Assembly: GCA_964019695.1 (NCBI GenBank)
Contig: OZ026515.1
Coordinates: 43,515,994-43,579,993 of the forward strand
DNA: 64,000 nucleotides
Reading direction: 5' to 3'
Source: Loripinus fragilis
Taxonomy: Eukaryota; Mollusca; Bivalvia; Lucinida; Lucinidae
A program made the translations under genes and the position numbers. Below are positions 1 to 10,157 of the stretch, in pieces. How positions within the stretch are numbered: position 1 is the stretch's first letter; each line of letters opens with the position of its first letter. The notes under the pieces were generated by a model that did not search any database, was not told the DNA's origin, and saw nothing but the letters and a program-made list of their open reading frames with translations.

Positions 1-261
1 CAAAGTGGGAGGAATCAAAACATCTACAAAGGGAAAATTCAAAGCCATACGTAAAGCTATGAGTCTTGAAAGAGGCATTGATCAAGTTGGAAATGACCCT
101 GATGGTGGAAGTGGTAGGGAACCAGCATCTGGTGCAAAGGGAGGTCACTCTATCTTCCACAAAATGAAGAAGGCACCATCGTTGAAGTCAATATCAGCAT
201 TCTTTGGAAGGAAAAAGAAAAAGGGAAAGTTCACAGCAGAAGATATTGAGGCTAGTACCAG
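1..261 (+). CDS. PDZ-domain protein, internal coding exon (5' part off window)
   Basis: Open coding exon entering from the left edge and ending at a donor site (CAG|GTAATA, donor at 262). The reading frame has codons starting at position 2, and two bases of a codon are left at the exon end (phase 2). The encoded ~86 residues are low in hydrophobics: a basic stretch (KGKFKAIRKAMSLERG), a Gly/Ser-rich segment, then a strongly basic cluster FFGRKKKKGKF near the end. No catalytic motif is visible. The frame joins in phase to the exon at 2120, which is why I call it coding rather than a chance ORF. The GTG at 5 is not a start, because the frame is open to the window edge. The basic cluster could bind membrane phospholipid or act as a nuclear signal; this is inference. 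The protein family was not recognised beyond the downstream PDZ domain. Confidence 0.75.
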
Positions 262-331
262 GTAATAGTGCCGCTCAATTTTTTAGAGGATTTTTTATTG
301 AAAACTAAATTCTTCTCCATAGCATTTTATA

Positions 332-940
332 TACACTGCTCAAAATAGTTAAAGGAACAGTGTGTGTTTTGCCATTGATCACAATACAATTGCACTCATA
401 GTCTGACTCATAGCAAGAGTGGGATCAATGAGGCGAAAACATGTTTGTCATGTGATGGTTACCGATCAAGGATGATGTTTCTTGATAAAAATGAAGTCAT
501 CCCTAACCATCCATGAAATGCTTTATGTAAAAATGGAATTTTGTTAAAAATACCCCTTTTTTCAAAACCAAATTTAAAGACATTTTTTTCAATCAAACAC
601 CACAACACAATCATTTCTGTGCTCTCAATAGCCTTTTAATGTTGTAGAAATCATAAGGTTAGGCTATTTAAAAAATCTAATGTTTCTACAGAGTTACAGA
701 AAAAATCGCCATTTTCAAGAAAATTAAAAATTAAAAAATTTGAGCCATGAACTTATGCAGCGATTGTTTTGTGAAAACTTTTTTGATCCAATAGTTTGAC
801 TCTCTTTGCAAAGATATCAAAAGAAACTGAGTTTCTACCTTATTGACCAGTGAAATGTATGGCTTGTCTATAGGGCAGGGGTTAACTGTTTCACCTATGG
901 AATATAATCAGGTGTTCCTTTAAATATTTTGAGCACTGTA
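332..940. mobile_element. Tc1/mariner-like remnant in intron
   Basis: The two ends are inverted copies of a ~27 bp terminus beginning TACACTGCTCAAAAT and continuing to AAAGGAACA; the right end reads TGTTCCTTTAAATATTTTGAGCACTGTA-like. Both ends abut TA. I remember very similar CACTGCTCAAAA...GGAACAC termini from Tc1-like transposons of fish and invertebrates. The ~550 bp interior has no transposase ORF, so this is a non-autonomous or internally deleted copy. It lies in the intron between the exons at 1-261 and 2120-2352. Confidence 0.7.
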
Positions 941-1149
941 TTATTAAGTGCATGATTTTCTTTTTACTGTTTACAGATTAATGGCACATGTCCCATTTTC
1001 CCAATTAATACATTTACGCAAGGGGTAAAGCCCAATGCAATTTCTATATGAAATATAAATCACATTTCATTTTCGTTTTCTTAAGTTTCTCCACTCAAAC
1101 TTACAAACTTGACTGTTTGAAATCTAGCTTGTCTATTATGTCTGCAAAA

Positions 1150-1386
1150 TGAGCCTAACATGTGATTTCCAACAATTTGACATTTAACAAGTGTAGACTC
1201 AGACGAGCCTCTGCAGATTCCTTTTAAGCTTAGAAACTCCAAATGGTGTTCAGTCAGTAGCTTAACAATCATAGAATACTCAAGCGACTAGCAAAGGCTC
1301 TGATCAGACTGTGCGTATGCGCAGGCTGATCTGAGGCTTTGCTGGTCGCACATACCACATTGTTGGAAATCTCATGCACTGGCTCA
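1150..1386 (+). mobile_element. MITE family A, copy 1
   Basis: A 237 bp element bounded by imperfect ~30 bp inverted repeats (TGAGCC...TTTCCAACAAT and its complement ending GGCTCA). Near the right end is an inner hairpin, GGCTCTGATCAGACTG paired with CAGGCTGATCTGAGGC. A second copy in the same orientation lies at 8770-9017. There is no coding capacity. Confidence 0.8.
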
Positions 1387-1570
1387 AATATAAAGCTTTG
1401 AATAAAAGAAAAGAGATATTAGCATAGGATGACCCAGTTTCACGAAATTTATATGAAATTCATTGAGACCTAACTTTCCCTTTACACAACTTTAGTCTTT
1501 ACTAAAACACTCAACATCACTTATTGCCATGACATATGTCCATTGGGCTCAGATGTTCCTTTTTTTCTAT

Positions 1571-1939
1571 TACAGGGTTCGCACAGGCTTGAAAATTACT
1601 TGAATTTAGAGGGCTTTATTGAAAAGTCCTTGAAAATTAAATGTGCCTTGAAAAGTACTGGAAAATCATGCAAAGTCCTTGAAACGTCCTTGAAATTCTT
1701 CTATTTTCGGTAGGAATTAACACTGTTGATAGAGATCTAAATCAGAATAAAACTGTTGTGCCTTTATTTGGTGCAGTAAATGCTGCACCAAATAAAAGCA
1801 CAACAATTTTATGCTAATGTTCTACTACTAATTTTAACACTTAAGTCAAGATTTTTCTTAAATTTTAGCCCTTGAAAACTGTAGGATAGTCTTAAAAAGT
1901 CCTTGAATTTTACTCAAACTTGCCTGTATGAACCCTGTA
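1571..1939. mobile_element. TIR element with internal CTTGAAAAGTCC repeats
   Basis: Ends are inverted copies of TACAGGGTTCGCACAGGCTTG (right end CTTGCCTGTATGAACCCTGTA). The element is flanked by TA. The interior repeats CTTGAAAAGTCCTTGAAA-type motifs and contains a separate hairpin at about 1750-1800 (GTTGTGCCTTTATTTGGTGCA with its complement). It is a 369 bp non-coding MITE-like element in the first intron. Confidence 0.75.
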
Positions 1940-2119
1940 TTAAGTTATTTCAGCATGAGCAGGCACACTATCATGTTGCAGTGGACCAAGCTGGGACAGA
2001 AAGGCTGATATCATCCTTCCTGGCCATATGAACCTAGTTGTCCAAGCCTTGGACAGTCCATTAAAACTGATTATGCCCTTGACTTAGATTACAATTACTT
2101 GAACAGCTATTGTTTACAG

Positions 2120-2352
2120 TGCTACCACTGGCAGTGCCTCCATTGAATCCTCTTCTTCACTGAGCAGTGAGAAACGAAGACAGTGGGCTTCTTGTCATAC
2201 ACTGTCATCTAAAGAGGGGCTGGATGATTCTAGACCAGTTGGAAAGCTTCAGAGGATGAACCCAGATGGTACCCAGGTTGTTGAGCTCACAAGACCACCT
2301 AATGGACCCCTAGGCTTCTTTATAGCACAGGGGAGCTCTAAATATAAGCAAG
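2120..2352 (+). CDS. PDZ-domain protein, penultimate exon (first half of PDZ domain)
   Basis: Begins after a TTTACAG acceptor (AG at 2118-2119) and ends at donor G|GTATGA (2353). Its first base completes the Ser codon left by the exon ending at 261, and one base is left over at the end (phase 1). It encodes ~77 residues: a Ser-rich linker (SASIESSSSLSSEKRRQWAS), then RMNPDGTQVVELTRPPNGPLGFFIAQG. The last part is the first beta strand and the carboxylate-binding loop of a PDZ domain. The loop reads PLGF instead of the usual GLGF; PAR-6 PDZ domains also have PLGF. The domain continues in the exon at 6639. PDZ domains bind C-terminal peptides and organise scaffolds at the cell cortex; the partner here is unknown. 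Confidence 0.88.
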
Positions 2353-2881
2353 GTATGAAAAACAAGTCTACAATTTAAAAAGGCATGATTTAAGTAGAAT
2401 ATTTTATTGTGTACGGTTTCTAACCTTTAAAATATCTTTTATTGACTTAAATAAAATCTAAAATCTGAAAATGCAGTTTGATACATGTATATATATAATG
2501 TCAATAGATGTTGTAGACTGATTCACATCCAGATGAAAGAGTTTATATCATAGGATCTCATGAGATCTGGAGCCTTGATTTTGATCCAATAATATTAGAT
2601 CTTCCAATACAAGTGATACAGACACCAGATTAAATAAATTGTATAAAAAATTGTTTTTTTTTTTCATCCATTTTTTTGCTGAATATTGTAAACAAATGCA
2701 GGATATGCAAGGAACTTTAATGTGACATTTTCTTTTCTGATGTTGTAAGTACATGGCATAATCAGCTAAGATCTATAATTTTGCTTGGACATATTCACTT
2801 GAACTTTGACATATCAGCTAGTGTATGACTAAACCAACAATATGACCCATGCCCTCAGCAAAGACTTAGATCAGTCTTGTA

Positions 2882-3043
2882 GGAGCCACTGTGGTGTAGT
2901 GTATTAACCACTCACCTTGTAAACCAGGGATCATGAGTTCGATCCCCGGCTTCTCAAGTCTGTCGGATGAGACTTTAAGCCATGGCCCCATTTCTATATG
3001 ACGTTAGCTGTTGGTGGGGCGATAAACTCAAACACACACACAG
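2882..3043 (+). mobile_element. tRNA-derived SINE, type B
   Basis: An A-box-like TGGTGTAGTGT (2892-2902) is followed by a B-box AGTTCGATCCC (2936-2946), the internal Pol III promoter layout of a tRNA-derived SINE. A ~95 bp tRNA-unrelated body ends in an (AC)n tract at 3030-3043. It lies on the plus strand of the second intron. Confidence 0.72.
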
Positions 3044-3065
3044 ATCAGCCTTGCTCCAGTAAACG

Positions 3066-3130
3066 AATAACAAAGGCACAGATCAGACTGTGCAGATGTG
3101 CAGGCTGGTCTGTGTCTTTGTTGTTCGCAA
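3066..3130. repeat. Short foldback (GGCACAGATCAGACTG hairpin)
   Basis: CAAAGGCACAGATCAGACTG pairs with CAGGCTGGTCTGTGTCTTTG around a short centre. It is the same design as the hairpin inside MITE family A. The element sits directly after the SINE. Confidence 0.6.
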
Positions 3131-4261
3131 CCCACCGAAGACAGGTAACTTGCGTCTAGGCCCAACTATGCAGACTCAAAAGTTTCTTCATACCAAATTT
3201 GATGTTATTAATGGACTGTGTGCATAACTTTTTCAAAATTCTATATCCTCTCATAGAAATGAAGCTAGTTGATCAGGATACACATTTACGGTAAATGTTC
3301 TAAAATTTCGAACACTCTAAAATTACGAACACCTAAAATTATCGCCTAAAATAATTTTTAAAACATTCTAAAAAATCGAACACTGACCTTTTTGGGAAAA
3401 GTGAATTTCTAAAATTACGAACACAAGTTATTTTCAACGGAAAATCGATGCCCGTTTATCTGTTTGTCCCATCCGTGCTCTGTTTACTTTTAACGTACAG
3501 CGCGTGAGCGGTAGCGACATTTGGAAGGTTCCATTCCACTTAAATGGGTAATCTGGTACGCGACGTTCGTTTTCGCATGCCGAGCACAAGACTATACTTT
3601 TTGCCTGCTAATTGTGCGATACATGTTTTCAGATAAGATCAAAGGCAAGAGCGCATTAAAAGCACGGACTTTCCTACATGTAATACGTGACAAAGTTCAT
3701 GCGTGTTATTGTTATAAGCTGTCCGCTACCTGCAGCGTGTTCAAATATTTTTAAAACCTTTCATTGGCTAAATTTTTATCTATAAGAAGCATCCGATCAG
3801 CAATGGTCATTAACATGAATTTCCTTTGTCAGTATATTGTCACAGACATTAAACAGACATGCCTCGGGCAAGGATTAGGAGTTACAATTACCGCGAGAAA
3901 ACGCACATCTTAGCTTGTGTTCACCATGAAGGACTTAGGTCATACCAGTGACCCATATTTATAGGTCACTGGTCATACGCTACCTGGTCGTCAAAATGGA
4001 ACATTTGCAAGTAACAGTAGGTGTTGTTACTTTAAAATTGCCATGCAAACCACAGCGTTAAACAACTGAGTAAACTTGCTAAAACTTATATCCAAAAGGG
4101 CCTTTTTTCCAAGTGGTGGTTTCAGTCGTGAGACACAAAATTAATCCATTCAACATAAAAGCGGTGATGCTTGACCATCAATGCTGTATTGAGAATGCAC
4201 ACTTGCGCAGGCTCGTCTGAGTCTTTGACGCACGTTGTAAGTACCAAAATATCACGAAATT

Positions 4262-4852
4262 ACATGTGCGGATCCAGGTCCGGACCCCCCTGAAAAATCA
4301 CAAAAATATAGGGTTTTCTAGCAATACATGTCCGGATCCGCTGAAAAATCGCAGCTCCGAAGCCAGCATTCAATGTTGGGCATTCATTGGCATGCCAGCG
4401 AAACGCCATTTAATGGCGTTTCGCTGGCGGGCCGATGATGGCCCGCTTAAAGTGGGACTTGGATCCTCCCTCCCCTCATCAACTTTAAAAACAAACGTTG
4501 TCAAAGTTGGATCCCCTCTGACAAAACATTCTGGATCCGCGCATGAATCATGTCCGTCGACAGTTAAATTTCAATCGAGCCGGTTCACACGCACTGCATG
4601 CATGCGCGGATCCAGAACATTTGTCAGAGGGGGTAGTGAGAGAAGACCGGAATGCCACTAAAAATGGACCACCATCGGCCCATCAGCGAAACGCAATTGT
4701 CGATAATGGCCCACCAAAGAATGCTGGCTTGGTAGCTTTGTGATGTTTAGGGGATCCGGATCAATATTGCTAGGAAACCCTTTTATTTTTGTGATTTTTC
4801 AGGGGGGTCTGGACCCCCTGTCCCCCTCTGGATCCGCCCATGGCATGCATCT
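4262..4852. repeat. 590 bp imperfect palindrome (foldback element)
   Basis: The outer arms match in inverted orientation (GGTCCGGACCCCCCTGAAAA on the left, CAGGGGGGTCTGGACCCCCT on the right). Further in, CTAGCAATA...TCCGGATCC pairs with GGATCCGGATCAATATTGCTAGG, and CCCCTCTGACAAAACATTCT pairs with AGAACATTTGTCAGAGGGGG about a centre near 4570. A nested palindrome GCGAAACGCCATTTAATGGC lies at about 4399-4428. Many GGATCC and CpG sites set it apart from the AT-rich surroundings. The open frames across it follow from symmetry and are not supported as genes. Confidence 0.75.
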
Positions 4853-5290
4853 GAAAGAAGGTACTTGTCTGAAATGTTCCTTTCAGCGTGTGGTGATCAT
4901 CGGACGCAAAGTCGGACTAGATTATAACTCTTGGTATGCATGTTTGCCCCTGATCAGGCACGTCGGAGGATCTTCTGGATCAAAACGGTTTGCAAACTTT
5001 GAAGTAGAGAGACTGCACAGTGTTTGCACACGAACCTTTTGTTTTGGCTGGGTTTCTTAAAATATCGAAACACAATGTTTGGGTCAGTCAATCAATCTTG
5101 TTACAACTGCTTCCGATGAGGACCCAAAACTCAAACTTACCGTGCGCATCGGCTTTTGTACGGCAAAGTCGGACATTCCACAGTATTAACGCTGTGCGTA
5201 CTTTCTACCGCATGCACACATTTTTAAATTGACGAAACGTTCTATCCTGAATACCATTCGGGTCTGATCTGGATCCAAACCGTGTTTGCA

Positions 5291-5391
5291 AATAGAGAGA
5301 GAGAGAGAGAGAGAGAGAGACACTGGTGCAGGCACATCAAAGTAAACATTCCATCGGCGGATCGACAATTAGAGAGAGAGAGAGAGAGTGA
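5291..5391. repeat. Two GA microsatellites
   Basis: (GA)n runs at about 5294-5320 and 5370-5388, separated by 50 bp. Simple-sequence repeats inside the 2.7 kb TIR element. Confidence 0.9.
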
Positions 5392-5983
5392 GATGTGTGT
5401 GTTCTTTTTGAATTTCGTCAGTTTTTTTTTACTCTGGGAACTCGTCTACGTATAGATCTTTGCAAAAAATCTGATCGTACGAGATGTCTAGCGGTTTCAA
5501 TTCTTGAGTACAATATTAACTCGAATTCGAAGTCGGCAGAGCGAGCGAAAGCGTTTTGGTTTTCTGAAGGTAGAACGAAATAGTGTAGTGATTCGGCGAG
5601 TGAACATAGGAGACCCGGCTTATCGAATAGATTAAATCAGTGGACTTTTATGACTTGTAAGTAAATTGAGTGACATAATATGCACGTGCCTGGCTCTCGA
5701 CTTGGCGAATACCGCACGCGCTGGACATTTTACTGACTCAGTCCGCATGAATTTAGCGGCGGTTTTAATAAGGAAAACGAGGAGATAGCACAGAATCATA
5801 TCGCCGTGTTTTCAACACGTTTCTACCACATTTTGACATGCATATATACCGTTTTTCTCATGATTAAGTCCACATTCTAAAATTACGAACACTGACATTT
5901 TTTCATAAACGTAATTTCTAAAATTACGAACAGCGGAAAAAATAATTATTTTTTAGTGTTCGTAATTTTAGAACATTTACCGT

Positions 5984-6195
5984 ACCCATTGTATACTGAA
6001 AACCTCTAAAAGGGTACTTTAGCAAACAGTGAATATCAAGATGAAATGCTACATAATGCAGTATTTCATCAGGGTCTGCACTTTTTGCTAAGATTAAAAT
6101 AATCTTCAGGGACTGAAATACATCACAATTTAAACATTCTACCTGTGGCCCCTTAAAGTACACAAAGGGCAGTCCCATACTAATTGCATCAATAT
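5984..6195. repeat. Dispersed foldback element with hairpin (copy j)
   Basis: Contains a hairpin of the AGCAAACAGTG...CATCAGGGTCTGCACT family at 6021-6092, with apical stem GATGAAATGCTACATAATGC against its complement. The outer part resembles 6228-6535, so two related copies lie side by side just upstream of the last exon. Confidence 0.55.
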
Positions 6196-6227
6196 GTATG
6201 GGAAAAAATCCACCAGATACAAAAGGG

Positions 6228-6535
6228 TTAATGAACTTTTACCACTGAATTAATATATTTAAATGGAAATAAGAATTCCATATAACCCTTTATATTCAGG
6301 AAACCCCTAAACCAGTACTTTGGCAACCAGAGACGACCCAGATGAAATGCAGCATAATGCTGCATTTCATCAGGGTCTACACTGTTTGTTAAGGTAAATA
6401 AGATCTTCAGACAAAAAAAAAATACATTATTTTTAAAAATTATAACCTGACACTCTATATATATAGAATGGACTATCCCAACTTTATTGTATCTAATCAG
6501 TGGGAACAACCCATTAGTGTACAAAGGGTTAATAA
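6228..6535. repeat. Dispersed foldback element with hairpin (copy k)
   Basis: The hairpin core at 6321-6392 has arm GACCCAGATGAAATGCAGC against GCTGCATTTCATCAGGGTC. The element ends near the acceptor of the last coding exon, with ~100 bp between. Non-coding. Confidence 0.55.
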
Positions 6536-6638
6536 ATATACTCAATGTGCACTTACAAGAATATGCACACTTATAAGGAAGAATATGGTAGTTGTTAAAT
6601 GTTAGTCTTCCTGTGTAAAATATTTTTTTCATTTTCAG

Positions 6639-6832
6639 GAATATTTATTTCAAGATTTAGCCAGGATGGGCCTGAGAGACTGTCGGGTCTATTAGGAGTA
6701 GGTGACGAGATCCTGGAAGTGAACCGCCATCTTGTGTATGACTTGTCTCTCGATGCCGTCTACAAGCTAATGGGTTCCAGTCAGATAATAGTGCTGAAGA
6801 TTTTTCCTCTCCTAGCTAGGAAAGACTTCTGA
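6639..6832 (+). CDS. PDZ-domain protein, terminal coding exon (second half of PDZ, stop)
   Basis: Begins after the acceptor TTTTCAG (AG at 6637-6638). Its first two bases complete the Gly codon started at 2352, giving an uninterrupted reading KQG-IFISRFS. It encodes 63 residues to the TGA at 6830-6832. GIFISRF, LLGVGDEILEVN, LSLDAVYKLM and IIVLKIFP are the core PDZ strands and helix alphaB. The GDEILEVN turn is diagnostic. The protein ends (LLARKDF) directly after the domain, so the PDZ is C-terminal. The domain is complete across the two exons at roughly 85-90 residues, the usual PDZ size. It resembles the PAR-6 type PDZ in PLGF and GIFISR, but the upstream linker does not look like PAR-6, so I assign no symbol. 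Confidence 0.92.
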
Positions 6833-6870
6833 TCAGAATACATGATATACATAGAGGATCTTACATGAGT

Positions 6871-6985
6871 GCTCATGTTTAATTGAATTTATTAAATGAG
6901 TTGGGGAAAAGAGATAAAATGCGAGGCTTGCCGACCATTTTATCTCTTTTTCGCAACAAGTTTAATAAATTCAATAATACAGGAG
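6871..6985. repeat. Foldback element at start of 3' UTR
   Basis: Imperfect inverted repeat: TTTAATTGAATTTATTAAAT and AAAGAGATAAAATG on the left pair with CATTTTATCTCTTT and TTTAATAAATTCAATAAT on the right. The right arm contains AATAAA (6964-6969), which could be a polyadenylation signal for the PDZ gene. Another AATAAA lies at 7184-7189. Neither is supported by further evidence. Confidence 0.6.
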
Positions 6986-7189
6986 CACGAATGTTAGATT
7001 CTATTTATCATATGACAAATACTTTGAAAACTCATTTCTGGTGTAAAAACGTTATAATTTTGTCATTATGTACGCAACGTTGTTATGGATGTCATAACGT
7101 TTCCGGTAAATCTATAAACCACTAGTGGTTTATCGATTTTATTGCATGGCTTTAATTTACGCCCAGACGTGACGTCATATGCTAATAAA

Positions 7190-7400
7190 TATTGTAAAAT
7201 TTTGATCACATGTTGCCTGCCAAAAATCCAGGACAGACAGTGCAGACCCAGATCAGACTGCTTCTGAAGAAGCAGTCTGGTCTGATCAGGGTCTTCCCTG
7301 TTTGCTATTCTGACAAGCAGTTTGTGACTTCCAGCTCTGATAACGAAAATTGCATTTGAGAGCAGAAAGAGTAAAGTGTTCAAATTTTAGAACATTTACC
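7190..7400. mobile_element. Short TIR MITE, copy 1 (ends as in 2.7 kb element)
   Basis: The right end TTTTAGAACATTTACCATA matches the terminus of the 3288-5983 element; the left end is slightly decayed. A hairpin of the GACCCAGATCAGACTG family occupies 7237-7313, with apical CTTCTGAAGAAG. It is colinear along its full length with 10158-10379, including CAGACTGCTTCTGAAGAAGC and TGAGAGCAGAAAGAG. Confidence 0.72.
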
Positions 7401-8574
7401 ATAGTAAACCCTATTGCACACAGAATGGCAAAAAACACTTTTGAATACAATAGTGTTGAAGAGTAACAAAGGGAGTGACATTTGCTTTTAATTACTTAAA
7501 AATCACATTAATTCAAGCAAGTGTATTTAACAAATTTATCTATAAAGCTTAAAAGTATAGATCAGCAAAAGGCTTTGATGCGTGACTTTATTTACAATAT
7601 GATATACAGTTTTAGAAAAAAGGGTTTCAGGCATTTGTTTATATTTACTATAAAATATTAGATAAACACATGTTCCAGCCTGACTGGCTCATTTTTTGCG
7701 TTCTGCATCAATATTTTGAAGTAGAAAGACCCAAAGGTCATTACTTAGAGGTCTATAGTAGTCTTACATCTATAGTAGTCTTGCATCCGATTCACCTTTA
7801 TTTGAAAAAAAAGTCTGAATCGTCTTTTAAGCCTTATAGATATGTTTAATACACTAGGTACATGTAGCTTGGCAAAGCTTTTTTGCCTCAACATTTTTCT
7901 CCTGAAATTTAGGAAATCATTAAACTTTTTTCACTACCTTATTCACCAATCTTCCAATAAGTTTTCTTTATAGGAGAGTGTCATGTTTATGTTAATAACT
8001 GATGACAGAAATCATATTGGTAATAATGTAAAGGGAAGAAAAATTCTTGAGTAAAAAACTTTTGTCTCCCTTTTTCTGCATTTAAGACTACAGTAGATGT
8101 TCAAAAATGTCTAACATATTAACTGGCAGAGAGACTTTTATAAACATTGCTGAACAAAATTAAACAGTTCCCGAAAGAGCAATCTAATCTGGGTTTTCTC
8201 CGATTGTTAACCAATCAAGCATATTTTGAATCAAAGACATGTCAGCCAAATTATATGTTAAGAAAAGTTACAGAAAAATCAGACAGAGTTTGTAATAAAA
8301 ATTATTTTTCTTATTTCTCAACCAAAACATATGTTGTGGGTACTCAAAAGAACTGTCTCAATGAGACGGTTTTTTTGAACACCCAAAAATATGTTAAAAC
8401 TGATAGGTAAGAAAATATTTACAATTTTACGCTGAATTTTTTTTATCTAAGCCTGTGAAAATGCTAGAAACGTTTACTGCATGGGCCTTGTCACAAGAAA
8501 GCTTGATATTGTTGTATGCAAGCAACAAAGAGAAATTCTGATTTAGTTGCATGCAAACAAACATGGGGGCACAC
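7401..8574. other. AT-rich intergenic stretch, nothing identified
   Basis: AT-rich sequence with no convincing coding frame. A perfect small hairpin ACTGTCTCAATGAGACGGT lies at about 8351-8369, inside an 87-codon open frame (8147-8410) that shows no recognisable domain. A short duplication of CTATAGTAGTCTTRCATC occurs at about 7752-7789. Confidence 0.5.
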
Positions 8575-8752
8575 CAACCTAGGCATCTGCACCGTGTGTC
8601 TGATCAGCACCTTTGTATTTGTTTTCTATAAATAAAATAGCTAAACTTGCTATATGCAAAATATCAATACTCTAGCTAGTCCCTGTAGCTGAGCAGGCTG
8701 GTTAAAACCTTAACAGGTCAGAAACCAGGAAGACAGGCTTTCTAGCAACAAG
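8575..8752. mobile_element. MITE family C, degenerate copy
   Basis: Shares the segment CTAGCTAGTCCCTGTAGCTG...GCAGGCTGGTT and the end GAAGACAGGCTTTCT with the better copies at 17135-17328 and 19679-19899. The left terminus is decayed or missing. Confidence 0.55.
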
Positions 8753-8769
8753 TACTGAATATTGATAAT

Positions 8770-9017
8770 TGAGCTGTGACATGTGATTTTCAACAATGTG
8801 GCATTTTGACAAGTTTAGACTCATACAAGCCTGTGCAGCCCTTCCTTTTAAGCTTAGAAACTCCAAATGCTGTTTGGTCAGTAGCTTAACGCTCATAGAA
8901 TATTCAAGTGACTAGTAAAGGCTCTGATCAGACTGCGCATATGCGCAGGCTGATCTGAGACTTTGCTGGTTGCACATATCTGTAACCACATTATTGGAAA
9001 TCTCATGTTGTGGCTCA
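8770..9017 (+). mobile_element. MITE family A, copy 2
   Basis: Colinear with 1150-1386 over its whole length. Shared blocks include TCCTTTTAAGCTTAGAAACT, CAGTAGCTTAAC, and the inner hairpin GCTCTGATCAGACTGCGCAT with its complement. Its TIRs are TGAGCTGTGACATGTGATTT and the right end TGTTGTGGCTCA. Confidence 0.8.
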
Positions 9018-9184
9018 TTTTGTTTAGCCCGTTTCACTCTGAATGAGTTCTAGCCATTCTGTGTGCAATAAGATTTAAAGATAACCCGTATCCTGCTAAT
9101 AATTTTTTATCCTTAAAATGTTGTCTTCTTTCTATGCCTGTTGCATATATTCAAATGCTCTTCAGACTACTTTTGTTCATGGTA

Positions 9185-9251
9185 GCAAACTCTATGAACC
9201 TTAATCAGACTGCTCCCTTAGGAACAGTCTGATCTGGGTTCATATTATTTG
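9185..9251. repeat. GACCCAGATCAG-family hairpin (i)
   Basis: ATGAACCTTAATCAGACTG...CAGTCTGATCTGGGTTCAT with apical GCTCCCTTAGGAA. The arms differ from other copies but still pair with each other. Confidence 0.6.
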
Positions 9252-9668
9252 TAATATAGGCTTAATTCCAAAGTGTATATACAGATAAATGAGCTGACCA
9301 CAACTGTTGTGAATAGCAGGAAAAGGATTTACCTCTTAAAGAGATCTGTTTTGAGATATCTCACTTGTAAGGATATTATCTATTTATGTATTTATGAAAT
9401 GTCAAAAATACTTTAAAAGTATTTTTAGTGTATTTACAAATATATTTTAGCAAAAAATCCATCCAGTTCTTAAGTGTCCATCCAAAGTATTTTTAATTTA
9501 CATGTCACAATTATTTTTCTGTTTTGCCAAACAATATAGTGTTATAAATGTATATGTGCACATTGATGTAAATATGGAAAATGTCTCAAATATTTATAGC
9601 TTTAAGTCTTGATGACAATTTACGCATATTTTTGCAAATCCATTTAATTTATATTACAGTAAATATTG

Positions 9669-9861
9669 ATTCTAATGCACTTGCTTTTGTAACGCGACAT
9701 CTGATTGGATAACGTCAAAAATTTGCAACAGTATATCCTGCGATATACTGTCAGAAATAGTTTGACGTCATTAATTACTTCACATATTGTTGGATGACAT
9801 GCGGTTTTATGCGGCTTGCAACGCTTCAATTTGAGAGGAAACTGCAGAAGTGCATTAGAAT
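9669..9861. mobile_element. MITE, GATTCTAATGCACT ends
   Basis: Ends GATTCTAATGCACTTGC and AAGTGCATTAGAAT are inverted copies. An internal palindrome CAGTATATCCTGCGATATACTG lies at about 9729-9750. Abuts the next palindrome directly. Confidence 0.65.
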
Positions 9862-10014
9862 GGGGATAACCGTATTCAAAATTTTCATTTGGAGAGGTAT
9901 ATCGTCTGATATACGTTCTGAAATCACGTTTTACGGCTCCGCTCGCGCTTCGCCGTAAAACTAAATTTCCGACCGTATCTCCCCAAATGAAAATTTTGAA
10001 TACAGTTATCCCCT
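9862..10014. repeat. Foldback element with 31 bp arms
   Basis: GGATAACCGTATTCAAAATT and TTCATTTGG on the left pair with CCAAATGAA and AATTTTGAATACAGTTATCC on the right, almost perfectly. The inner hairpin is TTTTACGGC...GCCGTAAAA. Confidence 0.8.
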
Positions 10015-10157
10015 AATTGATTGAAGTCAGATTTCATGTGGAGCCTCTTATATTGGGGGGAACAACTGTTTTGGGGTTTCATGTGGAGCCTCTATGATAT
10101 TAGGGACCAATAAGGTCAAAGCCCACATAGAACTCCTGTGATATTGAGGTACCAATA

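Larger units (their letters stand above)
3288..5983. mobile_element. 2.7 kb TIR element with subterminal repeats, no transposase seen
   Basis: The left end TACGGTAAATGTTCTAAAAT (from 3288) and the right end ATTTTAGAACATTTACCGTA (to ~5983) are inverted copies, each flanked by TA. The motif TCTAAAATTACGAACAC or close variants recurs several times inside each end (3300-3425 and 5873-5970), like subterminal transposase-binding sites. Short elements with the same termini occur at 7190-7400 and 10158-10379. The interior is unusually CpG-rich in places. It contains a 590 bp palindrome and two GA microsatellites but no convincing ORF. It fits a non-autonomous Tc1/mariner-type element, or a composite of nested insertions between two unrelated ends. 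It sits wholly within the intron 2353-6638. Confidence 0.6.

Noticed and set aside
4266..5060. Open frames of 66-131 codons around the palindrome
   Set aside because: They overlap in several frames, derive from the inverted symmetry and CpG-rich composition, and show no protein motif.
8147..8410. 87-codon ORF as a small gene
   Set aside because: No motif, AT-rich composition, a hairpin inside, and no splice or start context beyond a chance ATG.
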